Shown piece after piece: positions 17,995 to 27,491 of a stretch of 64,000 bases of DNA. This stretch comes from Spyradomonas excrementavium (GTDB lineage: Bacteria; Cyanobacteriota; Vampirovibrionia; Gastranaerophilales; Gastranaerophilaceae), in contig DVOA01000117.1 of the NCBI GenBank assembly GCA_018714005.1, forward strand, positions 1 through 64,000, in the 5' to 3' direction. Numbering within the stretch: the first letter of the stretch is position 1; every line of letters begins with the position of its first letter. Below the pieces are notes generated by a model, which worked only from the letters and a program-made list of their open reading frames with translations, did not search any database and was not told the origin of the DNA. The position numbers were made by a program, and so were the translations under genes.

Positions 17995-19345
17995 ACCATA
18001 CAACAATAACGATTCCGGGTGCGCCATTTCCACCCGCCGCCCATTCACCGGTTTGGCCGTTTGAACCGCCTCCGCCGCCGCCTGCTCCGGGCGTAGAAGC
18101 ATCAGCACCGGGGGTATTATATGTTCCGCCCGCTGCTATTTCAGAAACAGTATATTCTGCGACTAAATTCGTAGGAATCATTGATTTGTAACCATTTTCG
18201 CCGTCGATTATAAACTCATTTTTTGCAAGCGCTCTGGAATTGCCGCCCTCTCCGCCGGCAGCAAGCACTTTTGTACCGAATCTTGACGCGGTTCCGGAAC
18301 CGCCATCTGTATCCATAGTTGCAGCGCCTTTTCCGCCCTTGCCGGCGACAACCAGAGTTTCTTCAGGAGGATTTTTGATTTGGGCAAATGAAACGCTGCC
18401 CGGCTGCCCGCCGCCGCCGCCATAAACCCGCAAAATCTGAATCAAAGCAATTCCATCACAGCCATCCGTACCATCACTTTGAAGCCCGCGGCCGCCACAA
18501 CCGGCATTTTTATAACCGGATGGTAGTTTATTAGCGATTTCCAGATTGCGGTATTTTTCCATAAACTGGTCGTAAAGAATGTATCCCCCATATCTTCCAC
18601 CATCTTTATAACCATCTTGGCCATTGACTGTCCTGGGAGAATATTTACCGGGGTCTCCGCCGCCCTTGTTACTACATCCCCAGGGGAAATTCGGGGTTCT
18701 GCGTCTTCCGCCGCCGCCCCCGCCGGCAACAAGCTCTAAACTGCCGCCAGAGAATGTTGTAGAATCGGCAGAGCCTCCGGAGTGAGAGCCGCTTGCCCCG
18801 CTGCCGTGCTCGCCAACCTCTAATGTATAGTTTGTATTTTTGGTAAGCTCGAAATAATCGGCAATCAAAGCTCCGGAACGGCCGCCCTGATCCCCGTTTC
18901 CGCATTTCCAGTTGTGGCCGCCGCCTCCACCGCCTCCGCCTACGAGAATCATATAATACTGTCCGCTTGTATGCGGGCGAAAAGTATATTTACCTCTGGT
19001 AAAGACCTGAACATTATCAAGAAGAGAATACCCCGACGCACCGCCGCCTCCGCCGCCGATAACTGTAACATTAAACTTATGCGCGCCCTTAGGCGGTGTA
19101 AAAAGGCAACCATTCGCACCATGAGAGCCCGGTGACGGGTCAAAATTAGTTCCGGAAACATGCTCCCCGTCGAAAGAGCTCCGCGTGCAGTACCAGTAAT
19201 GCGTCATGTTGTTAGCTTTTAGTTTTTTGTTCACTTTAGCTACAACGGAGGTACTCAATGCAACTACAATTGAAATTATTAACAGCGTCAGCAATGCCTC
19301 GGCCAAAGTAAAGGCTAATCTACCAGCCCCCCCCCATGGGCTCAA
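17993..19345 (-). CDS. Prepilin-like glycine-rich surface protein, start disrupted by poly-G tract
   Basis: The frame gives 450 aa from a TTG codon at 19345. The N-end is a type IV prepilin signal: AFTLAEALLTLLIISIVVAL, with a probable cleavage before Phe. The rest is rich in Gly runs (VTVIGGGGGG, LVGGGGGGGG) and resembles glycine-rich surface or spore-coat-like proteins. A tract of nine G (plus-strand C9, 19327-19335) sits just before the pilin helix. An in-frame ATG is not available with nine G. With ten G, an ATG at 19394 would read through into the pilin sequence. The gene may be phase-variable or may contain a sequencing error. It lies alone and convergent to accB. Confidence 0.7.
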   Translation of the reverse strand: MSPWGGAGRLAFTLAEALLTLLIISIVVALSTSVVAKVNKKLKANNMTHYWYCTRSSFDGEHVSGTNFDPSPGSHGANGCLFTPPKGAHKFNVTVIGGGGGGASGYSLLDNVQVFTRGKYTFRPHTSGQYYMILVGGGGGGGGHNWKCGNGDQGGRSGALIADYFELTKNTNYTLEVGEHGSGASGSHSGGSADSTTFSGGSLELVAGGGGGGRRRTPNFPWGCSNKGGGDPGKYSPRTVNGQDGYKDGGRYGGYILYDQFMEKYRNLEIANKLPSGYKNAGCGGRGLQSDGTDGCDGIALIQILRVYGGGGGQPGSVSFAQIKNPPEETLVVAGKGGKGAATMDTDGGSGTASRFGTKVLAAGGEGGNSRALAKNEFIIDGENGYKSMIPTNLVAEYTVSEIAAGGTYNTPGADASTPGAGGGGGGSNGQTGEWAAGGNGAPGIVIVVW

Positions 19346-19473
19346 ATGCAGTCATAGCAAGACTTTTGGGGGTTTGAAGAATATTTATTCTCATCTTTTT
19401 CAAAACACCAACCACCTTTCAGGATGTTATTTATCCTGATTTTAACATGTTTTAGGTGTTATTTTCAAGGGAA

Positions 19474-20112
19474 TTAGACAGCAGATTTTTCTTCGTATTG
19501 TTCTTCAACAACAAATTTGGGCACATAGTCTTTTAAGACCATCATTTTGTTTATTTCAGTGCTCAAACCGGCGAAAGAAACCGCTTTTTGCAGGGGTTCG
19601 AGGCTGTTTCTGTCTTCAATAAATCCGATTACGGTATTCAGGATGTCCATAAGCATATTTTTATTGATATGAGCATAATCGTAATCCTCAAAAACCTCCA
19701 TGAGGAAAGGATATGCGTCTTTTGCGCCGTAAGCGTTGATGATTTCAACTTTTTCCCGAATCATATCATCAGAAACTTTAGAAAACTCGAGTTTAAGAAA
19801 ATACACCGAATATCTGTAAATATTTCGCAGTATGATTTCTTTTTTTTGAAAGCGGGAAGCTTTGTTGAAATATTTGACAAAATTTTCCGCAACAGCGTCT
19901 TCATCAGGCACAACACCGTTGTTCTGGATGGTCAAATAATCGCTGAAAAAGCGCTCAAAAAGCGAAAAATCGCCTGTGTTGAAGAAATTATTCTCCATAG
20001 CAACCCAGTAGAGCGCAAAAGCCTCCATAGAAACAGTAGAAGCGTTCATTCGCTCATAGACGAATTCACGGATTTTTGTTATTTCGCACTTTTTTGCGTA
20101 GTCTTTAACCAT
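19474..20112 (-). CDS. Hypothetical protein, all-helical
   Basis: 212 aa, no recognised family. It appears fully alpha-helical, with HEAT/ARM-like spacing in the second half (YPFLMEVFEDYDYAHINKNMLMDILNTV). There is no signal peptide or membrane segment. It is monocistronic, lying between the prepilin-like gene and the divergent serA. A role cannot be inferred. Confidence 0.7.
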   Translation of the reverse strand: MVKDYAKKCEITKIREFVYERMNASTVSMEAFALYWVAMENNFFNTGDFSLFERFFSDYLTIQNNGVVPDEDAVAENFVKYFNKASRFQKKEIILRNIYRYSVYFLKLEFSKVSDDMIREKVEIINAYGAKDAYPFLMEVFEDYDYAHINKNMLMDILNTVIGFIEDRNSLEPLQKAVSFAGLSTEINKMMVLKDYVPKFVVEEQYEEKSAV

Positions 20113-20248
20113 AATAATATTTTAAATTACTCATAGATAAAAAACAAAAGTTTAAGTTATATTAATTTTGCTTTGTTTGCACTTATCCCCTGCCGTCGTC
20201 CTGAAATCGTTTCAGATGCTTAAGTACAGGCACATCGACTTCAATCCG

Positions 20249-20313
20249 GCGATTCCGAATCAAGTTCGGAATGACATTTTTGTGCCGTCACCCTGAACTT
20301 GGTTCAGGGTCGC
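20249..20313. repeat. REP-like intergenic palindromes
   Basis: Two units shared with positions 154-184 and 71-96: one with GATTCCGAATCAAGTTCGGA, the other the palindrome CCCTGAACTTGGTTCAGGG. They lie between divergent genes, upstream of the serA promoter. Confidence 0.75.
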
Positions 20314-20344
20314 AGGAATGACAATGCATTTATCTCAAAAATAT

Positions 20345-20366
20345 TGTATAATCGAAAGCGTATAAT
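20345..20366 (+). promoter_or_regulatory. Putative serA promoter
   Basis: TATAAT at 20347-20352, preceded by TG, with a second TATAAT at 20361-20366. GGGAGG lies just before the ATG at 20388. The -35 is weak. Confidence 0.5.
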
Positions 20367-20387
20367 TTAATCCACCGGGAGGGCATA

Positions 20388-21980
20388 ATGAAAGTATTAA
20401 TCACGGACAAAATCAACGAAACAGCAAAAAAAATCGTCGAAGAAGCGGCTCAGGCGGAGATACTCCCAACAATGTCCGAAGATGAATTATGCAAAATCAT
20501 CGGCGAATACGACGCTTTAATGGTGCGCTCCCAGACAAAAGTAACAGAAAAAGTCCTTGAAGCGGGCAAAAATCTCAAAATTATAGGCAGAGCAGGCGTG
20601 GGGGTTGACAATATTAACGTTGAAAAAGCAACCCAAAAAGGCATAATCGTCGTAAACTCGCCCGACGGCAACACAAATGCCGCAGCAGAGCATACAATCG
20701 CGCTAATGCTTGCAATGTCGAGAAATATTGCCAAAGCAGCCCAAACCACAGCCCAGGGGCGCTGGGAACGCTCAAAATACACGGGTCATGAGGTTTTTCA
20801 TAAAACTCTCGGGATAATCGGCTTCGGGAAAATAGGTTCGCATGTTGCGAAAGTCGCGCTGGCGCTCGGTATGGAGGTTCTTGTATGCGATCCTTACACC
20901 TCAAAAGAAGTTGTGGAAAAATCCGGTGCAAAATATGTGGAAACCCTTGAAGAATTCTGGCCAAAGCCTGATTACATAACGGTTCACACCCCGAAAACAA
21001 AAGAAACCACGCATTTAATCAACAAAGACACAATAAAATTGATGAAAAAAGGCGTAAGGCTCATAAACTGCGCCAGAGGCGGGATTATTGACGAGGAAGC
21101 GCTCAAAGAAGCGCTCGAATCAGGTCAGGTTGCGCAGGCAGCAGTAGATGTTTTTGAGGGCGAGCCGGATATTGCTGAAAACCCGCTGGTTAAGACCACA
21201 GGTGACATTCTTCTAACCCCGCACCTGGGCGCAAGCACGGAAGAAGCCCAGCTTAATGTTGCAATCGACGTGGCAGAGCAGATTAAAGAGGTGCTTTCGG
21301 GCGGTTCCGCCAGAGCAGCGGTAAATATCCCATCACTGAAGCCGCAGAAGCTTGAGCCGGTAAAAGAATACATGACGCTTGCCGAAAACCTCGGAGAGCT
21401 TGCAATGCAGAGCGCAGAGGGCAATTTGAAATCAATAGAAATTACAGTGAACGGAAATCTTGCCGATTTGGACGTTTCACCGCTCGAAACAGCGATTTTA
21501 AAAGGCGTTTTGGGCTCATTTCTTGTTGATGTAAACTACGTCAATGCCCCGATTATCGCCAAAAACAAAGGGCTTGACGTTAAAACCTCAAAATCGCAAA
21601 AAAGCTGTGACTACATTGGCTCAATTGCGGTCAAATTATGCACAGACAAAGGAGAAAACACAGTTTCCGGCGCTCTGATAGCACAGGGGCTGCCAAGAAT
21701 CGTCAAAATCAACGAATACAACACAAGTATTGAGCCCGAAAAGCACATGATGCTTGTTCCTCATGAAAACAAGCCCTCAATGATTGCCAAAGTCGCAGCA
21801 GTTCTGGGCGACAGCGGCATAAACATCAGCAGGATGAATGTTGCGCAAAAATCCTCAAAGCATGACAATGTTTCCTTAATGATAATCAACATTGAGTCCG
21901 AGGTTGCCCCGGAAACGCTCGAAAAAATAGCAAAAATCGACGGCGTTTGTTCTGCAAAATATATAAATTTGACGGCATAA
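20388..21980 (+). CDS. serA: D-3-phosphoglycerate dehydrogenase
   Basis: 530 aa, the long SerA form. It oxidises 3-phosphoglycerate to 3-phosphohydroxypyruvate, the first step of serine synthesis. The Rossmann NAD site is GIIGFGKIGSHVA (about 143-155). The active site has Arg in NCARGGIIDE and His in LTPHLGAS. An intervening allosteric-substrate-binding domain precedes a C-terminal ACT domain (about 455-530, KPSMIAKVAAVLGDSGINIS), consistent with serine feedback. It appears monocistronic. Confidence 0.97.
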   Translation: MKVLITDKINETAKKIVEEAAQAEILPTMSEDELCKIIGEYDALMVRSQTKVTEKVLEAGKNLKIIGRAGVGVDNINVEKATQKGIIVVNSPDGNTNAAAEHTIALMLAMSRNIAKAAQTTAQGRWERSKYTGHEVFHKTLGIIGFGKIGSHVAKVALALGMEVLVCDPYTSKEVVEKSGAKYVETLEEFWPKPDYITVHTPKTKETTHLINKDTIKLMKKGVRLINCARGGIIDEEALKEALESGQVAQAAVDVFEGEPDIAENPLVKTTGDILLTPHLGASTEEAQLNVAIDVAEQIKEVLSGGSARAAVNIPSLKPQKLEPVKEYMTLAENLGELAMQSAEGNLKSIEITVNGNLADLDVSPLETAILKGVLGSFLVDVNYVNAPIIAKNKGLDVKTSKSQKSCDYIGSIAVKLCTDKGENTVSGALIAQGLPRIVKINEYNTSIEPEKHMMLVPHENKPSMIAKVAAVLGDSGINISRMNVAQKSSKHDNVSLMIINIESEVAPETLEKIAKIDGVCSAKYINLTA

Positions 21981-22017
21981 ATTTGCTAAGGCCCCAAAAA
22001 GCGTAAGGAGGATTGAC

Positions 22018-22140
22018 AAAAAGTCAGAAATTTCCATTTTCCGTTCCGATTCCTCCGGCTACGCGATTATTAGAATGCGTTGATTAACGCCGTATGGAGC
22101 CTCCCCCATAGTCACTCCAAATGGAAATTTCTGCCTTTTT
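22018..22140 (-). repeat. Variable-arm hairpin element, copy 2
   Basis: Arms at 22018-22039 and 22119-22140 pair over 22 positions with one mismatch. Core: TCCGTTCCGATTCCTCCGGC (22040-22059) and GCCTCCCCCATAGTCACT (22099-22116), reverse orientation to copy 1. The loop holds a small GCGTT/AACGC stem. It lies between convergent serA and fabF. Confidence 0.85.
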
Positions 22141-22203
22141 GTAACGAACGCGGGGTTTTTCCAGCCCCTTTTATAAGGAAAATGGCGTAGAAAACATAAA
22201 AAA

Positions 22204-22230
22204 AAAAGAGGCATTTGAAGCCTCTTTTTT
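22204..22230. terminator. Bidirectional terminator between serA and fabF
   Basis: AAAAGAGGC / GCCTCTTTT stem with A-run on the left and T-run on the right. It suits fabF (minus) and any serA readthrough. Confidence 0.8.
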
Positions 22231-22253
22231 AATTTATTCCATATTTCCAACAT

Positions 22254-23507
22254 CTATTCGTATTTTTTGTAAATAAGAGTTGCATTATGCCCGCCAAAAC
22301 CGAACGAATTCGTTACAGCGACTTTTACGTCGGCTTTTATCGCCTTATGGGGTACATAATCAAGGTTCGCAACCTTTTCATCCTGATTATCAAGGTTGAT
22401 AGTCGGGGGAATAATGCCAGTGTTGATTGCATCAATACAAACAATAGACTCGGCAGCGCCTGTTGCACCGAGCATGTGGCCATGCATTGATTTTGTAGAG
22501 CTGACTTTGAGTTTTTTGTTTTTGGAAAGGTCGCCAAAAACCCTTGCAATAGCCTGAGATTCAGCAATATCGCCCAATCCGGTGCTTGTGCCATGAGCGT
22601 TGACATAATCAACATCTTCCGGTTTCAAACCTGCGTCTTTAATCGCAAGTTCCATTGCTTTTGCAGCGCCTGCGCCATCCGGTGCGGGAGCAACAATGTC
22701 GTAAGCGTCAGCAGATTGTCCGTAACCCACGATTTCCGCATAAATCTTCGCACCGCGGGCTTTTGCGTGCTCAAGTTCTTCAAGAATCAACACACCTGCG
22801 CCCTCAGCCATGATAAAACCGTCACGGTCTTTGTCATAAGGACGGGAAGCTTTCTGCGGCTCATCATTGTGTTTAGAAAGCGTCCTTGCGCTTGTGAATG
22901 CGCCGATACCGAGCCTTGTGATGACAGCTTCTGCGCCGCCGGCAACGATTACGTCAGCATCATCCCACTGGATTGCGCGGAAAGCGTCGCCGATTGAATG
23001 AGCAGAGGTTGCGCATGCAGTTACAATTGATTTGTTGACGCCTTTTGCGCCATGTTTGATAGAGATTCTGCCGGCGCCCATGTCAGCAATAATCATAGGA
23101 ACTGTGAACGGGCTGCATTTTGTCGGGCCTCTGTCGATGATTATGTGGTGCTGTTTTTCGAATGTATCAAATCCGCCCGCAGCAGAACCAACAATTACGC
23201 CGTATCTGTAATGATCAACATTTTCACCCGCAACAATGCCGGAATCAGCAATCGCCTCATCAGCAGCAACCATTGCAAACTGCGTATATCTGTCCATTCT
23301 TTTAGCGTCTTTTGAGTCCATATATTCTTCAGGCACAAAGTTTTTCACTTCGCCCGCAATATGAACCGTATGCCCGTCGAGAGAAATACGCTCAATGGTA
23401 GAAATACCGCTTTTTCCCTCTACAAGGCTATTCCAAAAAAGTTCTTTTCCTACGCCAAAGGGTGAAACAATCCCCATGCCCGTAACGACAACTCTTCTTT
23501 TGCTCAT
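22254..23507 (-). CDS. fabF: 3-oxoacyl-ACP synthase II
   Basis: 417 aa. It condenses malonyl-ACP with acyl-ACP in fatty acid elongation. The catalytic triad is Cys165 (VTACATSAH), His in VNAHGTSTGLGD, and His in MHGHMLGATGA. The start at 23507 (MSKRRVVVTGMG) is preferred over a TTG at 23528 because the family begins at this point and AAGG lies upstream. It is the last gene of the fab group, 130 bp after acpP. Confidence 0.97.
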   Translation of the reverse strand: MSKRRVVVTGMGIVSPFGVGKELFWNSLVEGKSGISTIERISLDGHTVHIAGEVKNFVPEEYMDSKDAKRMDRYTQFAMVAADEAIADSGIVAGENVDHYRYGVIVGSAAGGFDTFEKQHHIIIDRGPTKCSPFTVPMIIADMGAGRISIKHGAKGVNKSIVTACATSAHSIGDAFRAIQWDDADVIVAGGAEAVITRLGIGAFTSARTLSKHNDEPQKASRPYDKDRDGFIMAEGAGVLILEELEHAKARGAKIYAEIVGYGQSADAYDIVAPAPDGAGAAKAMELAIKDAGLKPEDVDYVNAHGTSTGLGDIAESQAIARVFGDLSKNKKLKVSSTKSMHGHMLGATGAAESIVCIDAINTGIIPPTINLDNQDEKVANLDYVPHKAIKADVKVAVTNSFGFGGHNATLIYKKYE

Positions 23508-23637
23508 AATTATAATACCTTTTTCCAACGTCTGATAAAAAATTGCGGGGATTTAAGACTATAAATTTTACAGCCATGCTCCCCGCAATAATTCTTTTTC
23601 TGCTAATATCCCGAAAAACGGGAAATATTACATTAAA

Positions 23638-23871
23638 CTATGAATGAGATTCAATGTAGTTTACAGCGTCTTGAACTGTTGCGATTTTTTCAGCTTCTTC
23701 ATCAGGAATTTCGCATCCGAATTCTTCTTCAAAAGCCATAACCAATTCAACTGTATCAAGTGAATCAGCACCGAGGTCACCTGTGAAAGATGCTTCAGGA
23801 GTAACCAATGCTTCATCAACGCTAAGCTGTTCAACAACTACTTTTTTAACTCTGTCCAGAACTGTACTCAT
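23638..23871 (-). CDS. acpP: Acyl carrier protein
   Basis: 77 aa. Phosphopantetheine attaches at Ser37 in GADSLDTVEL. It carries growing acyl chains for FabD, FabH, FabF and FabG, all encoded nearby. GAGGA precedes the ATG. It has its own strong promoter (23919-23946), separate from the upstream fab genes. Confidence 0.98.
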   Translation of the reverse strand: MSTVLDRVKKVVVEQLSVDEALVTPEASFTGDLGADSLDTVELVMAFEEEFGCEIPDEEAEKIATVQDAVNYIESHS

Positions 23872-23918
23872 TTGTGTTTTTCCTCTTTTTAATTAACTAC
23901 GTGTTTTTTTCAATATTT

Positions 23919-23946
23919 ATTATACTATTTCAATATAAATATGCAA
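23919..23946 (-). promoter_or_regulatory. Promoter of acpP-fabF
   Basis: Minus-strand TTGCAT (23941-23946), 16-base spacer, TATAAT (23919-23924), about 48 bases before the acpP ATG. Confidence 0.8.
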
Positions 23947-24111
23947 TTTTGTAAAGCATTAATAAGCACATTTAATGTTTTTTTACATCAGAATAAAGCA
24001 TACCCGCTAAATTTATTAAATTAAGTAACAGTTTTTCATAAAAATAAGGAATTTTAGCAAAAAAGCGCTTTTACGAACTTTAAGCAAACAGTGAAAAAAG
24101 AGGATATTAAA

Positions 24112-24585
24112 ATGTTATCAATCAACCGCAACTTTAACAGCAGCCAAAATGTCAATTTCAAATCATGCATTTTAGACAACGCAGAATACAGATCAGCACT
24201 GAATTATGCAGAAAACAATTTATATATTGATTCAGCTCACCCAGAAAAAGGAATTGAATTGATAAATGCCCTTTATGGTATTTTTCACGACAGAAAAAAA
24301 TATAATTTTATTGAATTCCACGTAAGGGATAACAAAGTTCTCACGTTGGAAAACGAAAAAATTAACAAAAAATACACACTAAAAAGCACTGGAAATAAAG
24401 GGCTGGATACGCTGAATGCTATTGTAAATTATGCAAAACATAACGAGGTTTATTCGAAAAGACCGATTAGTTTATACGAAGAAAAAGTAGCAAAAGCCCA
24501 AAAAGCACTTGATTCAGCAAAAAAGAAAATGTATGATGAGCTAAGAATAGAAATTACACAAATAAAGTATAATGTTCTGAGCTGA
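24112..24585 (+). CDS. Hypothetical protein with N-terminal VNFKS motif
   Basis: 157 aa, no recognised domain. The N-terminal NSSQNVNFKS resembles short Phe-Lys motifs in other proteins of this window. A lysine-rich C-terminal coiled-coil helix follows (VAKAQKALDSAKKKMYDEL). The start at 24112 is chosen because AGAGG lies about seven bases upstream; a GTG at 24091 is unlikely. It is inserted on the opposite strand inside the fab cluster, between acpP and fabG, which suggests later insertion. Confidence 0.65.
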   Translation: MLSINRNFNSSQNVNFKSCILDNAEYRSALNYAENNLYIDSAHPEKGIELINALYGIFHDRKKYNFIEFHVRDNKVLTLENEKINKKYTLKSTGNKGLDTLNAIVNYAKHNEVYSKRPISLYEEKVAKAQKALDSAKKKMYDELRIEITQIKYNVLS

Positions 24586-24640
24586 GAACGAAAATTGATA
24601 AAATGCTGTATTAATTTTAAGGAAAAAATACAAAACCAAC

Positions 24641-24672
24641 AAAAAAGCCTCTTGAAAACAAGAGGCTTTTTT
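24641..24672. terminator. Bidirectional terminator at end of fabG
   Basis: A 14-bp stem (AAAAAAGCCTCTTG with CAAGAGGCTTTTTT) with an AAAA loop, serving convergent fabG and the hypothetical gene. Confidence 0.9.
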
Positions 24673-24689
24673 CAAATATCAATTAATTA

Positions 24690-25418
24690 TTAAACAACCA
24701 GCCCGCCGTCAACGCCGATAACCTGTCCGGTCACGTAAGTAGCGTCTTCTGCTAGGAATTTGATAACAGTTGCGATATCTTCAGCTTCGCCCATTCTCCT
24801 CAAGGGGATGTGCTGGTAGATTTCGTTGTTATCGAGCCCTTCGGTCATTGCAGTTTTAATAAATCCGGGCGCAACTGCGTTCACGCGGATGTTTCTTGAG
24901 CCCAATTCTTTAGCCAGTGACTTAGTAAACCCGATTAAACCTGCTTTTGAAGCGGAATAATTAGCCTGACCTGCGTTGCCCATAACGCCAACGATGCTTG
25001 ACATATTGATGATTGAGCCGATTCTTTGTTTCATCATGATTTTTACAACAGGGTGAGTTACGTTGTAAGCACCTGTCAGGTTGATGTTAATAACAGCGTT
25101 CCACTGGTCGGGGGTCATGCGCAGGAAAAGGCCGTCTTTTGTGATACCGGCGTTGTTCACGAGAACATCAATTCTGCCGAATCTTTTGTGGATTGCTTCT
25201 ACGCCTGCATTTACGGCTTCAACGTTAGTTACGTCGAATTCAAAGATTTCTGCTTCTACGCCGAACGCTTCGCATTCTTTTTTTACTTCTTTAGCGTCAT
25301 CTTCACGTCCGATGTAGTTAATAGCGATATCATATCCGCAGCTTGCGAGTTTCAATGCGGTAACTTTACCGATACCCTGGGATGCACCTGTAATCAATGC
25401 AACTTTTTTTTCTGACAT
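24690..25418 (-). CDS. fabG: 3-oxoacyl-ACP reductase
   Basis: 242 aa classical SDR. It reduces 3-oxoacyl-ACP with NADPH. It has the cofactor glycine motif TGASQGIG, NNAG, the catalytic Ser in NMSSIVG and YSASK (Tyr and Lys). It ends the yceD-rpmF-plsX-fabH-fabD-fabG run, with 53 bp to fabD. Confidence 0.97.
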   Translation of the reverse strand: MSEKKVALITGASQGIGKVTALKLASCGYDIAINYIGREDDAKEVKKECEAFGVEAEIFEFDVTNVEAVNAGVEAIHKRFGRIDVLVNNAGITKDGLFLRMTPDQWNAVININLTGAYNVTHPVVKIMMKQRIGSIINMSSIVGVMGNAGQANYSASKAGLIGFTKSLAKELGSRNIRVNAVAPGFIKTAMTEGLDNNEIYQHIPLRRMGEAEDIATVIKFLAEDATYVTGQVIGVDGGLVV

Positions 25419-25471
25419 AATTTTCTCCTTAATTTCTGATTCGCAATTTTAATATATTTCAGTAATTTTGT

Positions 25472-26404
25472 CTAATTATTAAGCGCCTGAACCGCAGCGT
25501 TCAATGTTTCTTCGTCATAAACATTAAGAACGGTCAAAGCCGGATTAATTTTCTTAACAAGCCCGGCCAAAACCTTGCCCGGCCCGATTTCAACAACCGT
25601 ATCAACTCCATCAGCGGCCATTTTTTCGACAGTCTGCGTCCACATAACGGAAGAATAGATTTGAGCGGTCATTTTCGCCTTAAATCTGATTGCAGATGTA
25701 GTGGGTTCAGCGTCAACGTTTGTAAAAACGGGGATTTTCGCGTCTTTTATCTCGCAATCATCCAAAATTTCAGAAAATTTAACGCTTGCTTCTTCCATAA
25801 GCATAGAGTGGAACCCGCCTGAAACCGGCAGAGGGATAACTCTTTTTGCGCCTGCTTCTTTGAGCGCTTCGTTCGCCTTTGCAACCGCTTCGGCTTCGCC
25901 TGTAATAACAATTTGCGCGGGAGAATTGTAGTTTGCAACAGAAACCATGCCATCCACTTTTCCGATTACATCAAGAATTGAATCTTTGCTCATACCGATT
26001 ACCGCGGTCATTGCGCCTTTGGTTTTTGTTGCTGCGTCGTTCATTTCGCGTGCGCGTTTGTCGATTAATTTCATTGCAGTCGCAAAATCAACCACATCCG
26101 CCGCATAATACGCTCCATATTCGCCCAGCGAGTGTCCGGCAACAAAATCCGGTTTTACGCCTGTTTTTTCTCTTAAAGCTTCCAGAGCCGCAATTGAAGT
26201 GACCAAAATAGCAGGCTGGGTGTTGATTGTTTGCTTCAAATCCTCCTCAGGCCCCTCAAAACACATTTTGGAAATGCTTCTGCCCAGAACTTCATCGGCT
26301 TTATCGAAAATTTCTTTAGCTTTTGCAGAAGTTTCGTACAAAGATTTACCCATGCCGACGGATTGTGAGCCCTGACCGGGGAATACGAACGCAATTTTTC
26401 CCAT
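25472..26404 (-). CDS. fabD: Malonyl-CoA:ACP transacylase
   Basis: 310 aa. It loads malonyl groups onto ACP. The nucleophile is Ser92 in GHSLGEY; the oxyanion glutamine is in PGQGSQSVGMG; the catalytic His is in GGFHSMLM. AAAAAGGAGAA precedes the ATG. It lies between fabH (75 bp) and fabG. Confidence 0.97.
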   Translation of the reverse strand: MGKIAFVFPGQGSQSVGMGKSLYETSAKAKEIFDKADEVLGRSISKMCFEGPEEDLKQTINTQPAILVTSIAALEALREKTGVKPDFVAGHSLGEYGAYYAADVVDFATAMKLIDKRAREMNDAATKTKGAMTAVIGMSKDSILDVIGKVDGMVSVANYNSPAQIVITGEAEAVAKANEALKEAGAKRVIPLPVSGGFHSMLMEEASVKFSEILDDCEIKDAKIPVFTNVDAEPTTSAIRFKAKMTAQIYSSVMWTQTVEKMAADGVDTVVEIGPGKVLAGLVKKINPALTVLNVYDEETLNAAVQALNN

Positions 26405-26431
26405 ATAAAATTCTCCTTTTTCAAATCCTAA

Positions 26432-26468
26432 CCTGCTGCGCAGGAACTCCTGAAAACAAGTTCAGGAG
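26432..26468. repeat. Palindromes in the fabH-fabD spacer
   Basis: CCTG-CTGCG-CAGG (26432-26444) is followed by CTCCTGAA/TTCAGGAG (26447-26468). There is no U-run, so it may be an RNA processing or stability element rather than a terminator. The second resembles the CCTGAAC palindromes at 71, 20288 and 56852. Confidence 0.55.
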
Positions 26469-26479
26469 GCTAATTTCTA

Positions 26480-27487
26480 TTAAGCAATGCCCTCTCTGAG
26501 CCTTACAATAACGGTTCCCCAGGTCAAACCTGCGCCGAATCCGCTCAAAATAGCTTTGCAAGGGAGCTTGATTTTACCTTCTTCAATGCCCTCTGCCATT
26601 GCAAGAGGAATCGAAGCTGCCGAGGTGTTTCCGTATTTTTGGAGGTTAACGATGATTTTGTCGTCGCTGTAATTCAATCTTGACGCCATTGCCTCGATAA
26701 TTCTGTAATTTGCCTGGTGCGGAATCAAATAATCCACGTCATCCGGCGTCAAACCGGCTTTTTCAAGGCAGTTGCTGATAGATTCGGGCATTGTTGTAAC
26801 AACAAATTTGTAAACCTCGCGCCCGTTCATAACGATTTTTTGTTTTTTCTGTTCGCAAGGCTCAACCAGCGGGCAATTTTCACCGTTCATCGGCATTTTG
26901 ATAAAATCACCGTCTTTTCCGTTTGAATGCATATCCATCGCGATGATATCATCCACGCCGTCGACCGATTCTTTCAATACAAACGCCCCTGCGCCGTCGC
27001 CAAAAAGCACGCAGCTGGTTCTGTCGTACCAATCAATGAATTTTGAGTTTGCGTCGGTCGCAACTAGCAGAATATTTTTGTAAATTCCTGAAGAAATAAA
27101 GGATTTTGCAATGTTCATCGCATAAATCATGCCCGTGCAAGCCGCAGTAATGTCAAAAGCCGCCGCTTTGTCCGCCCCGATTGCAGCCTGAATCTCGCAT
27201 GCAGTGGATGGATACGGATGAGCGGGCACCGAAGCCGCAGCGATTATTAAATCAATATCTTCAGCCTTCATTTTTGCTTTTTCAAGCGCATTTTGTGCTG
27301 CTTTTATGCCAAGGGTTACGGCATTTTCTTCACCTGAAACAACGCGTCTTTCCTTGATACCCGTTCTTGTGGTAATCCATTCGTCGCTTGTATCAACGAG
27401 TTTTGTCAAATCATCGTTTGTAATTACTGTTTCGGGTACTCCGTATCCCACGCCCGCAATCATAACGGGAATTAAATTTAATGACAT
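26480..27487 (-). CDS. fabH: 3-oxoacyl-ACP synthase III
   Basis: 335 aa. It starts fatty acid synthesis by condensing acetyl-CoA with malonyl-ACP. The catalytic residues are Cys117 (AACTGMIYAM), His in IPHQANYRI and Asn in YGNTSAASIP. It begins 4 bp before the end of plsX's 3' part and follows it on the same strand. Confidence 0.97.
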   Translation of the reverse strand: MSLNLIPVMIAGVGYGVPETVITNDDLTKLVDTSDEWITTRTGIKERRVVSGEENAVTLGIKAAQNALEKAKMKAEDIDLIIAAASVPAHPYPSTACEIQAAIGADKAAAFDITAACTGMIYAMNIAKSFISSGIYKNILLVATDANSKFIDWYDRTSCVLFGDGAGAFVLKESVDGVDDIIAMDMHSNGKDGDFIKMPMNGENCPLVEPCEQKKQKIVMNGREVYKFVVTTMPESISNCLEKAGLTPDDVDYLIPHQANYRIIEAMASRLNYSDDKIIVNLQKYGNTSAASIPLAMAEGIEEGKIKLPCKAILSGFGAGLTWGTVIVRLREGIA

Positions 27488-27491
27488 AAAT

